Positions 7,657 through 16,210 of a stretch of 27,470 nt of DNA are shown piece after piece. The DNA lies in NCBI GenBank assembly GCA_003577005.1, contig QEUW01000130.1, forward strand, positions 1 to 27,470. The letters run 5' to 3'. Position 1 is the first letter of the stretch; each line of letters begins with the position of its first letter. This stretch comes from Chloroflexota bacterium (GTDB lineage: Bacteria; Chloroflexota; Anaerolineae; Caldilineales; Caldilineaceae). Both the position numbers and the translations under genes were made by a program. Below the pieces are notes generated by a model. That model ran no database searches, was not told where the DNA came from, and saw nothing but the letters and a program-made list of their open reading frames with translations.

Positions 7657-8943
7657 TCAATCTCCGCCTGCCGGTGGGGGCATCGGCGGGGCAGACGAAA
7701 AGGTCCCGCCGGGTGTGCCATGTCCGTGTCCATGTGCCTGGGCCTGAACTTTCCTCAGGTCAAAGCTGGACAGCAAGGGGCGGCTGCCCAGTTGCCAGAG
7801 ATAAAGCGCAAACCAGATGCCACCTACCCCCACCAGCGCCACAAGGTCCAACCAGTGGATCGCCCAGCCCGCGGGCTGGACGGCAGGAACGGCAAGCCAC
7901 AACAGGTTGATCCACTGGAGGAGCAGCACCCCTAGCGCCACCGGCGTCAAGGTGCGCCGGTGCGCTTTGACCCGGCCCGACAGCAGCGCAGCAAAGGGCA
8001 AGGCAAAGCCCAAGACCAGCAACGCTGCAGCCAGCCACCCCCAGCCGCCATGAAACCGCTCCAAATACCAGAGCACCTCTTCGGGCAGGTTGCCGGACCA
8101 GATGATCAGGTACTGCATAAACGAGATATATGCCCAAAAGAGCACTGTTGCCAACAAGAAATTCCCTAGATCACTGAAATGTTGGCGGGTGAGGAGAGCA
8201 GCAAAGGGTTGGTGTGGGGCCAGCCAGGAGAGCATCACAATTGCAAAGGCCAACGCTGCCAGCGCCTGGCTGGCGGCTACGAGCACGCCAAACATCGACG
8301 AGAACCAATGGGCATCCAGCGACATCAGCCAGTCGAAGGCGGCAAAGGTCATGGTTACACCATAGACGGCAAGGCTAAGACCGCCAAAGCGGCGTAGCCG
8401 GTCTTCCAACAACGGATCGTCGCCAAGATCCTGCTGGCGTGACCAGCGGCTGAAAAGCAGTGCTATGCCCAGCCAGATGGCAAAATAGGCGACCGCCCGC
8501 ACCAAGAAGAAAGACAGGTTTAGATAGGGTTGCCTGTGCTGCAACAGGGCATCTGTCGCTAACGCTTCAGGCCGCGCCCAGGGGTAGAGATCCTCTAACC
8601 CCAACAGAAGAGGGAGAAAGAGCAGCGCCATGAACGGCGCCAACCGGCTGCTGGCCTCGAGCAGCCGGCGAATCGCCACCCCCCAGTTGCCCCCGGTCAG
8701 ATGGTAGATCATCAGCCAGGCGAGGCTGCCTAGGGTTAACCCCAAACAATAGAGATAGGCAACCAGGTATGCGGCAAAGAAGCGTTGCCGGTCAAAAAAG
8801 AGGCCCACCAACGCCAGCACCAGCCCAACAATGCCGGCAATCACGGCCGTGCGCCGGCGCTGCGCCAGCAGGTCGCGGAGCCTGTTATCGCCTTCGAGCG
8901 CTCGCTCGTCTACTTCAATGCTGGTTGCTCGTTCGTCGTGCAT
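7657..8943 (-). CDS. actF: Alternative Complex III subunit ActF
   Basis: Polytopic membrane subunit of ACIII, 428 aa from ATG 8943 (MHDERATSIE). The frame runs on to 9222, but that extension translates intergenic repeats (8987-9053) into low-complexity sequence and was rejected. About ten hydrophobic helices follow a charged N-terminus. Family-like stretches include LAWLMIYHLTGGNWG, DWLMSLDAHWFSSMFG and FMQYLIIWSGNLPEE. The C-terminus is His/Gly/Pro-rich (AHGHGHGTPGG). ActF is structurally related to the NrfD-like ActC and packs beside it; it is thought to help couple quinol oxidation to the membrane but binds no visible cofactor. The ribosome site is weak (AGAGAAG), so expression may depend on the mRNA structure upstream. 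Confidence 0.93.
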   Translation of the reverse strand: MHDERATSIEVDERALEGDNRLRDLLAQRRRTAVIAGIVGLVLALVGLFFDRQRFFAAYLVAYLYCLGLTLGSLAWLMIYHLTGGNWGVAIRRLLEASSRLAPFMALLFLPLLLGLEDLYPWARPEALATDALLQHRQPYLNLSFFLVRAVAYFAIWLGIALLFSRWSRQQDLGDDPLLEDRLRRFGGLSLAVYGVTMTFAAFDWLMSLDAHWFSSMFGVLVAASQALAALAFAIVMLSWLAPHQPFAALLTRQHFSDLGNFLLATVLFWAYISFMQYLIIWSGNLPEEVLWYLERFHGGWGWLAAALLVLGFALPFAALLSGRVKAHRRTLTPVALGVLLLQWINLLWLAVPAVQPAGWAIHWLDLVALVGVGGIWFALYLWQLGSRPLLSSFDLRKVQAQAHGHGHGTPGGTFSSAPPMPPPAGGD

Positions 8944-8986
8944 GGTCTGTTTCCACTTCTCTGGACCCCGGTTGACAAAGTTGGCA

Positions 8987-9053
8987 GTAGCGGCGGTTTC
9001 CATACCACCGACCTCTCCACCAGCGGCGGCGGCGGTATGGAAACCGCCGCTAC
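8987..9053. repeat. 20-bp perfect inverted repeat in front of actF
   Basis: GTAGCGGCGGTTTCCATACC at 8987-9006 is exactly reverse-complemented at 9034-9053, with a 27-nt GC-rich spacer. The same 19-mer with one change recurs at 11900-11918 between actC and actB. It lies 44 nt upstream of the actF ATG, within the actE-actF gap. Confidence 0.9.
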
Positions 9054-9119
9054 ACATTCGTGATCCACCGAGTACAAGAACAGCACAAGACCCTAACTTG
9101 GACAGGCCAGAACAAACGC

Positions 9120-9196
9120 AGGAACACGGAGAGCACAGAGGCTTCGCAGAGAACACAGAGAGATCTCGGTGCGCTCTGTGTCTTCTCTGTGTTCCT
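9120..9196. repeat. CACAGAG-type inverted repeat between actE and actF
   Basis: AGGAACACGGAGAGCACAGAG (9120-9140) pairs imperfectly with CTCTGTGTCTTCTCTGTGTTCCT (9174-9196, two extra bases), with further ACACAGAGAG copies inside. It belongs to the same loose family as 1473-1544 and 27408-27470. With the 8987-9053 repeat it occupies about half of the 294-nt gap 8944-9237, in which I see no gene. Confidence 0.75.
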
Positions 9197-9237
9197 ACTA
9201 TTTTTGTTTCCTGTTCAACCATTTCATTGGCAAGCTC

Positions 9238-9834
9238 CTATTGAGTGGGCGCTTCCAACTGCTGGCGCTCTTCTGCCGGCACATCGTCGAGTGTCGCATT
9301 CTGGCTCAGTTGGAGCGCCTGGATATAGGCAATGATCGCCCAGCGGTCGGCCGGTGGAACCCGCTCACCATAGCTGTACATCGTGCCAAAGCCACGGGTG
9401 ATCACGGTAAAATAGTATCCCGGCGGCGCGGCCCGCAGCCGTTCGCTGTGAAACGACGGCGGTGGAGTAAAGCCGCGCTGGACAATCATGCCCTGTCCGT
9501 GCCCATCGTACCCATGACAGGGTGCACAGAAGATCTCGTACCGTTCGCGCCCACGCTGCAACACTTCCATCGTCACCGGAAAGGGGAGCGTCTCAGCTGG
9601 GGCGCCAGCTACATCGCCTTGATAGAAGTGGGTATCCAGATTTACCCGGCCACGAGCAACCGTATTGGCCGGCGGGTGGCGCGCCGACGCACCATCATTA
9701 AAGAAGGTACTCGGCTCATAGGTGTCGTAGCGGGCTTGCTGTCTCATCTGGTTGCCGCATCCAGCCAGCCCAAGCACGCATACTAGCAGCCACCCTGCCA
9801 CTCGTAGCCGCCAATCCAACGACCCCTTGCCCAT
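9238..9834 (-). CDS. actE: Alternative Complex III monohaem cytochrome c lipoprotein ActE
   Basis: 198 aa from ATG 9834. An earlier in-frame ATG at 9867 lies inside the 14-nt tandem repeat and gives an unlikely N-terminus, whereas 9834 yields a compact lipoprotein signal (MGKGSLDWRLRV, hydrophobic core, LAGC with Cys26) and has GAGAGG upstream. The mature protein has one c-type haem site, CAPCHG at 103-108, with probable axial Met152 (GFGTMYSYG), and a typical PADRWAIIAYIQALQ C-terminal helix. It is lipid-anchored on the outer face and passes electrons from the ActB/ActA core toward the oxidase. Cotranscribed with actD upstream and actF downstream. Confidence 0.94.
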   Translation of the reverse strand: MGKGSLDWRLRVAGWLLVCVLGLAGCGNQMRQQARYDTYEPSTFFNDGASARHPPANTVARGRVNLDTHFYQGDVAGAPAETLPFPVTMEVLQRGRERYEIFCAPCHGYDGHGQGMIVQRGFTPPPSFHSERLRAAPPGYYFTVITRGFGTMYSYGERVPPADRWAIIAYIQALQLSQNATLDDVPAEERQQLEAPTQ

Positions 9835-9863
9835 GCCATACCAACCTCTCACGATTCCACCAC

Positions 9864-9905
9864 CCATTACCGATTACCCATTACGGATTACTCATTACCG
9901 ATTCC
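9864..9905. repeat. three 14-nt tandem repeats between actD and actE
   Basis: Units CCATTACCGATTAC (9864-9877), CCATTACGGATTAC (9878-9891) and TCATTACCGATTCC (9892-9905) are perfectly phased. The array ends exactly at the base before the actD stop codon and fills most of the actD-actE spacer. Confidence 0.9.
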
Positions 9906-10442
9906 TTAGGACTTGACCACCGACACAGAATGCGCACCCAGACTTTGTAGAAACTGCTCTGTCTCGGCCAGGTCAAATTGCGGGTCGCTCGCCTCAATGC
10001 AGAGAAAGAAACGGTCACGCGATGCCAGTTCGAAACGAGGCACGTTGAAGACTGGGTGGTAGGGCTGGGGCAGGCCGTTGAGCCAGAACATCCCCAACAC
10101 CGCCGCCAGCGCCGCCACCAGGATCGTCGATTCAAAGGCAATCGGCATAAAGGCCGGCCAACTGGCATAGGGCCGCCCACCCACATTGATCGGATAGCTG
10201 ATCGTAGATGAGTACCACTGCATAAAGAGTGCGCCCGCACCGCCCAGAACGCCACCCGCCAGCACGATCAACGGCAGCCGCCGTCCACGCACGCCCACAT
10301 ATTCGGCCAGTCCCTCCACCGGAAAAGGTGTGTACGCTTCCATCAGACGGAAGCCCCGTTCATGCGCCCGTTGGGCAGCAGCCACCAGTTCGGTAGGGCT
10401 GGCAAATTCAGCAATGATGCCGTAAATGCGAATTTCAGCCAT
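9906..10442 (-). CDS. actD: Alternative Complex III subunit ActD (DUF3341)
   Basis: 178 aa, the normal size for the DUF3341/ActD family. The N-terminal soluble domain (1-50) has the family pattern FASPTELVAAAQRAHERGF followed by AYTPFPVEGL (36-45). Two transmembrane helices follow (about 56-76 and 101-121), and the C-terminal domain ends in a small alpha-beta fold (FFLCIEASDPQFDLAETEQFL). ActD is a peripheral-to-membrane structural subunit with no cofactor. The start ATG 10442 shares one base with the actC TGA stop (TGATG), so its translation is coupled to actC. The gene has no independent ribosome site, which fits coupling. Confidence 0.95.
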   Translation of the reverse strand: MAEIRIYGIIAEFASPTELVAAAQRAHERGFRLMEAYTPFPVEGLAEYVGVRGRRLPLIVLAGGVLGGAGALFMQWYSSTISYPINVGGRPYASWPAFMPIAFESTILVAALAAVLGMFWLNGLPQPYHPVFNVPRFELASRDRFFLCIEASDPQFDLAETEQFLQSLGAHSVSVVKS

Positions 10443-11881
10443 CAGTCATCCCCTGCTTCGGCGCCGATCGGTGTAACGCCTGTGCGCTCTTCATGTTCTG
10501 CGTGTTCAGAGACCAATTCGCGCATTTCGAAGATCGAGATCATCGGCAAGACACGGATAAACAAAAAGAGCAGTGCAAAAAAGAGGCCAATCGTGCCAAT
10601 GTAGGTAGACCAGTCCCAGAAGGTGGGGGAATACATACCCCAGGCGGCCGGCACAAAGTCGCGATGCAGGCTGGTGACGACGATCACGAAGCGTTCGAGC
10701 CACATGCCCACGTTGACGATGAGCGAGATGACGAAGAGCACCACCAGGTTGGTGCGCAGCCGCCGCGACCAGAGCAACTGGATCACCGCGACATTGGCGA
10801 TGATCATGGCCCAAAAGGCTGGGGCATAGGGGCCGAGCGCACGGTTGACGGTCATATACCATTCCGCCTCAAGCCCACTGTACCAGCCGATAAAGATCTC
10901 CATCAGATAGCCGTAGCCGACGATCAGCCCTGTCGCCAGGAGGACGCGCGCCATGTTGTTGAGGTGGCGCAAGGTGATAAAATCCTCCAAGCCAAAGACC
11001 CACCGCAAAGGGATGGCGATCGTCACCACCATGGCAAAACCCGAAAAGACGGCGCCGGCCACAAAATAGGGTGGGAAGATAGTGGAATGCCACCCAGGAA
11101 TGACAGAAAAGGCAAAGTCCATACCGACGATGCTATGCACTGAGATGACCAGCGGAGTCGCCAGCGCGGCCAACAGGAAATAGGCAGTCTGGTAGCGCTG
11201 CCAGTGCGACGCCGCCCCACGCCACCCCATGGCAAAGATGCCAAAGGTGACGCGGGTAAAAGGGTTGCGCGCACGGTCGCGCAGCGTCGCCAGGTCGGGA
11301 ATCAGCCCGACATACCAGAATATCAGCGAAACCAGGCCATAGGTGCTGATGGCAAAAACATCCCACACCAGAGGGCTGCGCCACTGCGGCCACAGGCCAA
11401 AGGTGTTGGGGTAGGGAAAGAGCCAGTAGAAGAGCCAGGGCCGGCCCAGATGGAGAATTGGATAGATGGCGGCGCAGGCCACGGCAAAGAGCGTCATGGC
11501 TTCGGCAAAGCGGTTGATCGACGTTCGCCACTCCTGGCGTAGCAGCAACAGCACGGCCGAGATGAGCGTGCCGGCATGGCCGATCCCGATCCACCAGACA
11601 AAGTTGATGATGGCAAAGCCCCACCCCACCGGTATATTGACGCCCCAGATGCCGATCCCGCGCGCAAAGAGTATCAGCACCGAGTACAAGAGGAGCATGA
11701 CCAGGGCAAAGGTGATGGCAAAGCCCACTATCCACCAGAGCGGTGTGCGCTGGCTCAGGACGATCGCGCTGATCTTGTCGGTGATCGATGCATAGGTGTG
11801 GCCTGGCCCGATAACTGCCAGGGTCTCACCTGCGCTCTGGCGGGGCGGTTCTTGGCTCCGCACGGTGGATTCTGTCGTCAT
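10442..11881 (-). CDS. actC: Alternative Complex III quinol-binding subunit ActC (NrfD family)
   Basis: 479 aa integral membrane protein of the NrfD/PsrC polysulfide-reductase family, with about ten hydrophobic helices after a 45-residue soluble N-terminus. Typical features are GHAGT (101-105) in the first helical bundle, HLGRPW (144-149), and the loop FYWLFPYPN. In ACIII structures the quinol site lies in ActC near the outermost Fe-S cluster of ActB, and a proton path has been proposed here; both points are family knowledge. The ATG at 11881 lacks a clear ribosome site (GGGGTAACATGCATCGTT upstream). The C-terminus overlaps actD by one base. Confidence 0.95.
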   Translation of the reverse strand: MTTESTVRSQEPPRQSAGETLAVIGPGHTYASITDKISAIVLSQRTPLWWIVGFAITFALVMLLLYSVLILFARGIGIWGVNIPVGWGFAIINFVWWIGIGHAGTLISAVLLLLRQEWRTSINRFAEAMTLFAVACAAIYPILHLGRPWLFYWLFPYPNTFGLWPQWRSPLVWDVFAISTYGLVSLIFWYVGLIPDLATLRDRARNPFTRVTFGIFAMGWRGAASHWQRYQTAYFLLAALATPLVISVHSIVGMDFAFSVIPGWHSTIFPPYFVAGAVFSGFAMVVTIAIPLRWVFGLEDFITLRHLNNMARVLLATGLIVGYGYLMEIFIGWYSGLEAEWYMTVNRALGPYAPAFWAMIIANVAVIQLLWSRRLRTNLVVLFVISLIVNVGMWLERFVIVVTSLHRDFVPAAWGMYSPTFWDWSTYIGTIGLFFALLFLFIRVLPMISIFEMRELVSEHAEHEERTGVTPIGAEAGDD

Positions 11882-11899
11882 AACGATGCATGTTACCCC

Positions 11900-11926
11900 G
11901 TAGCGGCGATTTCCATACTGCCGCTA
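11900..11926. repeat. short hairpin repeat between actB and actC
   Basis: GTAGCGGCGATTTCCATAC (11900-11918) differs by one base from the arm at 8987-9005. Its TAGCGGC pairs with GCCGCTA at 11920-11926 (7 bp, 12-nt loop). It sits in the 77-nt spacer, 19 nt before the actC ATG. Confidence 0.8.
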
Positions 11927-11958
11927 TATTGCGTGATTGTCGTGCCGTGACGGCAGCC

Positions 11959-14900
11959 TCAGGCGGCGACTAGAGCCGGGTTTGGGTTGCGTACCTCGGC
12001 CAGATAGGTGGTGCGCGGCTGCGTACCGAGATCGGCGAGCATGCCATAATTCAGCGGATGGCGCTTCAATTGCGCTACCAGGCTCTCTTCGTCGTTGATG
12101 TCGCCAAAGATGATGGCGCGTGTTGGGCAGGCGGCTTGGCAGGCGGTGAGGACTTCCCCATCTGCCAGCGTGCGGTTCTCTTTGGCCGCCTCGCGCCGGG
12201 CATAATTGATGCGCTGCACGCAATAGGTGCATTTCTCCATCACCCCGCGCTCGCGGACAGTGACGTCTGGATTGCGCGCCATTTGCAGGAGGGGGATCTC
12301 CTCGTTGTAATCGTAAAAGTTAAAACGGCGCACCTTGTAGGGGCAGTTATTGGAGCAATAACGTGTCCCAACACAGCGGTTGTAGACCATCTGGTTGAGC
12401 CCCTCTGAATCGTGCGCTGTGGCCTCGACCGGGCAGACCGGTTCGCAGGGCGCTTTTTCACAATGCATACAGAGCCGCGGCTGGAAAAAGGTTTCGGGTC
12501 CCGTTGGCTCGCCGACAAAGTAGCGGTCGATCATCAGCCAGTGCATCTCGCGCCCCCGCGCTACCTCGTCTTTGCCCACGACCGGGATGTTATTCTCCAC
12601 CATACAGGCCATCACACAGGCGTTGCAGCCGATACAGGCGCTCATGTCGATTGCCATTCCCCAGGCGTAGCCGTCGTATTGGAATTCAGGGTAGAGCGAG
12701 GGTGATGTGATCTCTTGTGCTGGACCTACCCCTTCAGCCTGATGGTTCAGCTCATGTTGGGCAAAGTGCGGGTCTTCTTGAAACTGCTCCAGCGTCCCCA
12801 TGCGCAACAGGTCGCGGCCTTCGGGCGAATCATGCATCTGGGTGCTCGCCAGCCGGTAGCGTTCGCCCAGGGGGCGGATCTCCAGGCCCGGCGCCTGGAA
12901 GAGGGCATCTGACGTGCGAAGCAGATAGGCGTTGAAGCCGGCCCCCGCGCTGATGTCCCTGCCTGCGCTCCGCCCATAGCCCAGGTAGAGCGTTGCGGCG
13001 CCGTCGGCGTGACCAGGTGTCACCCAGGCTGCTACCGTCAGCGTGCGCCCGCCGACCTGCAACTCCACCAACTCTTCGCTTCTGATTCCCCGTTGTTGGG
13101 CCGTGGCCGGGCTGATGAGCAGGGCGTTATCCCAGGTTAGTTTGGTCAGCGGGTCGGGCAGTTCCTGGAGCCAGGCGTTGTTGGCAAAGCGGCCATCCCA
13201 GATGGTGGGGTCGGGCCGGAAGACGAGTTCGATCTGGCCCTCAGGCGCCGGGGTAATGGCTGCAAGCGCGTCTGTCCAGTTGGCTGCCAGCTCCACCTGC
13301 TGGGGTGGCGCAGCCGTGCCGGCGATAAAGCCATCGTGCAGCGCCGTCCGCCAGAAGGCTTCGGCATTAGGTTGGGCAGGGTCAGCCAATCCCTGATAGT
13401 AGCTGTCCCAAAAGCCGCGCACGATCTCGTATGCCGTGCGGTTGGGTTCGCCCAGGAGCACAGCCATCAGTTCGTAGGGTGTCTTGCTGTTGAAAAGCGG
13501 CTCGATGATGGGCTGGATGATCGTGACAGTGCCGTCATAGGCGCGGCCATCGCCCCAGGCTTCCAAATAATGGCTCTGCGGGATGTGCCAGTGGCAGAGC
13601 GCCGAGGTTTCGTCATAGTAGAGGCTGTTCTGGACCGTAAAGCCTACCTGGGCCAGGCGCCCGGTAAAGTCAAAATCGGCCGGTGCGGTCAAGACGGGGT
13701 TGCAGCCCAGAATGAGCAACGTATCCACCTGGCCGGCGGCCATGGCTTCGACCAGCGCCCGTAGCGAAGCGACCTGCACGACCGGTTCCACTTCTACCGG
13801 CTCGGTGAATGTGACCGTAGTGCCGATGTTGCCGAGCGTCGCGTTGATCGCATGGGCCAGGGCATGAACCGCCGGCGGCTGGCCTTCCCCGGCGATGACC
13901 AGGCTGGCGCCGCTGTGCTGGGTCAGATCGTCGGCCACGGCAGCAAGCCATGTCTGTTGTGCCTCGGTGAGCGTCGGAGCAGCGCCGGGCGCGATACCCA
14001 ACGCCTGCGCCAATGCCAGGGCAAAGCCGGGTATCGCGCCCGACGGCAGCGCCAGCCGGTGATCCGCCTTGGCGCCGGTGATGGTGTAGGTGCTTTCGAC
14101 GACGTAGAGGCGGTTCATATCGTCGTTCTGCCACAGGCGGCGCCGGTCGCTAAAGTCACGGGCGTAGCGCACGCTGCCGGGAAACGAGAGCAAGAAATCA
14201 GCGTCAAGCGAGAGAATGCGCGCAGCCTGGTCCAAGTGATGGACTGGATTGAGCACACGGCCAAAGGCCAACTGCGTGCCTGTGCGCACATTGTCGAGTG
14301 GCGCTGGCTCAAACTGGTGCCACACCATCTGGGGAAACTGCTCATGTACAGCCGCCAGTTGCGCGCCCAACGCCGGCGAAGTGATGTTTTCGGTCAGGAT
14401 GTGCAGCCCGGCCCCGTCATTGGCGCGCAAGTTCTCCAACCTGCCCCCTAGCGCCGTCACAAAGCTTTCCCATGTGCTGATGGCGCCCTGTTGGGTAAGA
14501 GCCTGGGGCCGTTCCGGGTCGTAGAGCGTAAATAGAGAGCCTTGCGCAAAGGCATCGGTGGCGCCCAGGCTGGCCGGGTGTTGGGGATTGCCTTCTACCT
14601 TGATGGGCCGGCCCATGTGACTTTCGGCGAGCAACCCCATTGTATACCCGCGTAATGGCATCGCCGTTGCGTAGAAGAGCGGTCGCCCGGGAACCACCTC
14701 TTCCGGTTGAACAACATAGGGGACGATTTGTTCATTGGGGGGCCGGGCGCCGCAGCCGCTGATGCCGGCCAGAGCCAGCATCGCCCCCATCAACTGGAGA
14801 AATCGCCGGCGGTCGGTGCGAAAAAGACCTTCGGGCAGCGCATGGTTCATCTCTTGGCGTACTGCATCCAGAAAGCCCTCCCGCCCGGCCAACTCTTCGA

Positions 14901-14982
14901 GACTGCGCCAAAAAGCAGGTGCACCCTGGGCAGCGGCTAGGCGTGCTCGCAATTCTCTCCGGTCAAGCGGTCCATTCCCCAT
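11959..14982 (-). CDS. actB: Alternative Complex III iron-sulfur subunit ActB
   Basis: 1007 aa, the large ACIII subunit formed by fusion of a molybdopterin-oxidoreductase-like domain and a ferredoxin-like domain. The N-terminus carries a twin-arginine motif (RRRFLQ, 58-63), a hydrophobic stretch and AGISGC (Cys77), indicating Tat export. The first domain (about 80-720) resembles complex iron-sulfur molybdoenzymes but, as known for ActB, is expected to lack Mo cofactor. The C-terminal domain has the cluster motifs CIGCNACVMAC (783-793), CMHC..CEPVC (838-850), C-x5-C-x3-C (870-880), CTYC (918-921) and CQAAC (948-952), enough for three [4Fe-4S] and one [3Fe-4S] centre. It passes electrons from quinol at ActC to ActA. 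AGGGA lies 8 nt before ATG 14982. Confidence 0.96.
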   Translation of the reverse strand: MGNGPLDRRELRARLAAAQGAPAFWRSLEELAGREGFLDAVRQEMNHALPEGLFRTDRRRFLQLMGAMLALAGISGCGARPPNEQIVPYVVQPEEVVPGRPLFYATAMPLRGYTMGLLAESHMGRPIKVEGNPQHPASLGATDAFAQGSLFTLYDPERPQALTQQGAISTWESFVTALGGRLENLRANDGAGLHILTENITSPALGAQLAAVHEQFPQMVWHQFEPAPLDNVRTGTQLAFGRVLNPVHHLDQAARILSLDADFLLSFPGSVRYARDFSDRRRLWQNDDMNRLYVVESTYTITGAKADHRLALPSGAIPGFALALAQALGIAPGAAPTLTEAQQTWLAAVADDLTQHSGASLVIAGEGQPPAVHALAHAINATLGNIGTTVTFTEPVEVEPVVQVASLRALVEAMAAGQVDTLLILGCNPVLTAPADFDFTGRLAQVGFTVQNSLYYDETSALCHWHIPQSHYLEAWGDGRAYDGTVTIIQPIIEPLFNSKTPYELMAVLLGEPNRTAYEIVRGFWDSYYQGLADPAQPNAEAFWRTALHDGFIAGTAAPPQQVELAANWTDALAAITPAPEGQIELVFRPDPTIWDGRFANNAWLQELPDPLTKLTWDNALLISPATAQQRGIRSEELVELQVGGRTLTVAAWVTPGHADGAATLYLGYGRSAGRDISAGAGFNAYLLRTSDALFQAPGLEIRPLGERYRLASTQMHDSPEGRDLLRMGTLEQFQEDPHFAQHELNHQAEGVGPAQEITSPSLYPEFQYDGYAWGMAIDMSACIGCNACVMACMVENNIPVVGKDEVARGREMHWLMIDRYFVGEPTGPETFFQPRLCMHCEKAPCEPVCPVEATAHDSEGLNQMVYNRCVGTRYCSNNCPYKVRRFNFYDYNEEIPLLQMARNPDVTVRERGVMEKCTYCVQRINYARREAAKENRTLADGEVLTACQAACPTRAIIFGDINDEESLVAQLKRHPLNYGMLADLGTQPRTTYLAEVRNPNPALVAA

Positions 14983-15009
14983 GAGCTGTTCCCTATTTGT
15001 GCGTGATAC

Positions 15010-15102
15010 GTACTGCGTGATGCGTAATGCATAGTGCGTGATGCGTAGACGATCCTTTGCAGATTATGAATTACGCATTACGCATTACGCATCACGCAGT
15101 AC
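15010..15102. repeat. TGCGTAATGCG inverted repeat between actA and actB
   Basis: A perfect 21-bp inverted repeat (15010-15030 with 15082-15102, starting GTACTGCGTGATGCG) is surrounded by further copies of TGCGTRATGCG and its complement. It fills nearly all of the 124-nt actA-actB spacer. Confidence 0.88.
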
Positions 15103-15106
15103 AATT

Positions 15107-15766
15107 TCACCGGTGGCAGATATAACAATCGATCAACCGCTGGCTCGACTGAATGTGGTATTCCTCCATCAGCCGGCGGCCGAGCGTGAGCTGATCTTCA
15201 GGCGGCTCCCAGTTCATGACAAAGACAAACTCGCGCGGCCGGAGGTGAAGCTCCGGCGTGCGATGGCAATCGAGACACCACTCCATGGTCATCGGTTCGG
15301 CCTTCCACATGAGCGGCATCTGGTCGACCCGGCCGTGACACTCGACACACCCTACCCCTTTCTGGACATGGATGCTGTGGTCAAAATAGACAAAGTCGGG
15401 CAGGTCATAGACACGCGTCCAGGCCAGCGGAATGCCCGTCCGGTAGCTTTCGCGCACTGGCTCCAGGATTGGGCTGCCGTTCCAGATCTGCGAGTGGCAG
15501 GTCATACAAGTGTGGGTGGCGGGCATGCCGGCGAAGGGTGATTCCTCGACAGTGGTGTGACAGTAACGGCAATCAATACCGAGGCCACTGACGTGGTGCT
15601 CGTGGCTAAATTGCACCGGTTGTGGTTGCACGACGCCGACGCCCGTTGTATAGGGCGAACGCGCCCAAACCAGCCCAATACCCCCTAACCCGATCAAAAA
15701 AAAGAGCGCACCAAAGATGGTTGCCTTGGCAAAGGTATTGGTGCTCGGATGAAAAATCTGGGACAT
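15107..15766 (-). CDS. actA: Alternative Complex III pentahaem cytochrome c ActA
   Basis: 219 aa with five CXXCH haem-binding sites: CRYCH 66-70, CMTCH 87-91, CVECH 140-144, CLDCH 164-168 and CYICH 214-218. An N-terminal transmembrane helix (about 16-36) anchors it. Its histidine-rich segments (SHEHHVSG, FDHSIHVQKG) can supply distal ligands. ActA receives electrons from ActB and passes them to ActE and/or the haem c of CoxB. It is the first complete gene of the act-cox unit. ATG 15766 has no good ribosome site, but a 31-codon ORF ends 14 nt upstream, so reinitiation or coupling is possible. Confidence 0.95.
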   Translation of the reverse strand: MSQIFHPSTNTFAKATIFGALFFLIGLGGIGLVWARSPYTTGVGVVQPQPVQFSHEHHVSGLGIDCRYCHTTVEESPFAGMPATHTCMTCHSQIWNGSPILEPVRESYRTGIPLAWTRVYDLPDFVYFDHSIHVQKGVGCVECHGRVDQMPLMWKAEPMTMEWCLDCHRTPELHLRPREFVFVMNWEPPEDQLTLGRRLMEEYHIQSSQRLIDCYICHR

Positions 15767-15780
15767 GACACTTGCGCCGG

Positions 15781-15876
15781 TCAGGCTGAGCAGGTTCGGA
15801 GCTTCTTTGTGCCCTGTAGTTTGCCGTCTGGGTGGATCACTTCCATTTGAGGAGTCGTGATATCCTTGATCTGCAT
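15781..15876 (-). pseudogene. N-terminal remnant of a CBS-domain protein / possible leader ORF
   Basis: An ORF of 31 codons starts at ATG 15876 with AAAGGA 6 nt upstream and stops at 15781, 14 nt before actA. Its product begins MQIKDITTPQMEVIHPDG and continues GKLQGTKKLR, matching the usual start of CBS-domain proteins (MxVKDIMTPxVEVIxPDxxLxxAxxKM) and nothing beyond. The rest of the domain is absent in all frames, so this is a truncated gene whose start and ribosome site survived. Because it is in line with actA on the same strand, it may still be translated and act as a leader for the operon. The CBS identity is by eye. Confidence 0.6.
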
Positions 15877-16210
15877 GGGCTGTCCTTTCATGGCGCGCAG
15901 TGGCACTTCAAAGTGATGCTTCAAAGTTGTCTTTTAGCGTTGTTGCCGACCTGGCAAAAGCACGGCGTTCCTCTGGGAAGGTGTAAACGCTGCACACGGG
16001 ATCAAAGCCTAGAAGCCCTGGCCGTATCAATACCTGCGTACGTTATCAACCGGCAAATTTGGTTGCCAGCGGCAAAGGTAGAGGGAGGAGACACATTTCA
16101 AGATATATCTTCTTGAATGGATCGTGATGCAGCAAATTCTGTTGGCGGGCGCGGGGTTACTGATGTTTCTTTGCGCTCGATCCCTATCAACTTGGGAGTT
16201 GACAGCTCGC
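15877..16210. other. 334-nt gap upstream of the act-cox unit
   Basis: No gene recognised. This is the likely site of the act-cox promoter (minus strand), but I see no convincing -35/-10 pair. Small local symmetries are present: GGCAA/TTGCC pairs near 15945-15960 and 16060-16075, and a twice-repeated TTTGAA (minus strand) at 15906-15925. None is strong enough to call an operator. Confidence 0.4.

Noticed and set aside
8944..9222. 93-residue N-terminal extension of ActF
   Set aside because: It is translation of intergenic inverted repeats (Gly/Ala-rich and Cys-rich nonsense). The family-like protein starts at ATG 8943.
9864..9905. Tandem repeats considered as a CRISPR-like array
   Set aside because: The 14-nt units are directly adjacent with no spacers, and no cas gene is present in the window.
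15832..16116. 94-codon plus-strand ORF upstream of actA
   Set aside because: It is antisense to the CBS remnant, has no ribosome site and has no recognisable sequence.
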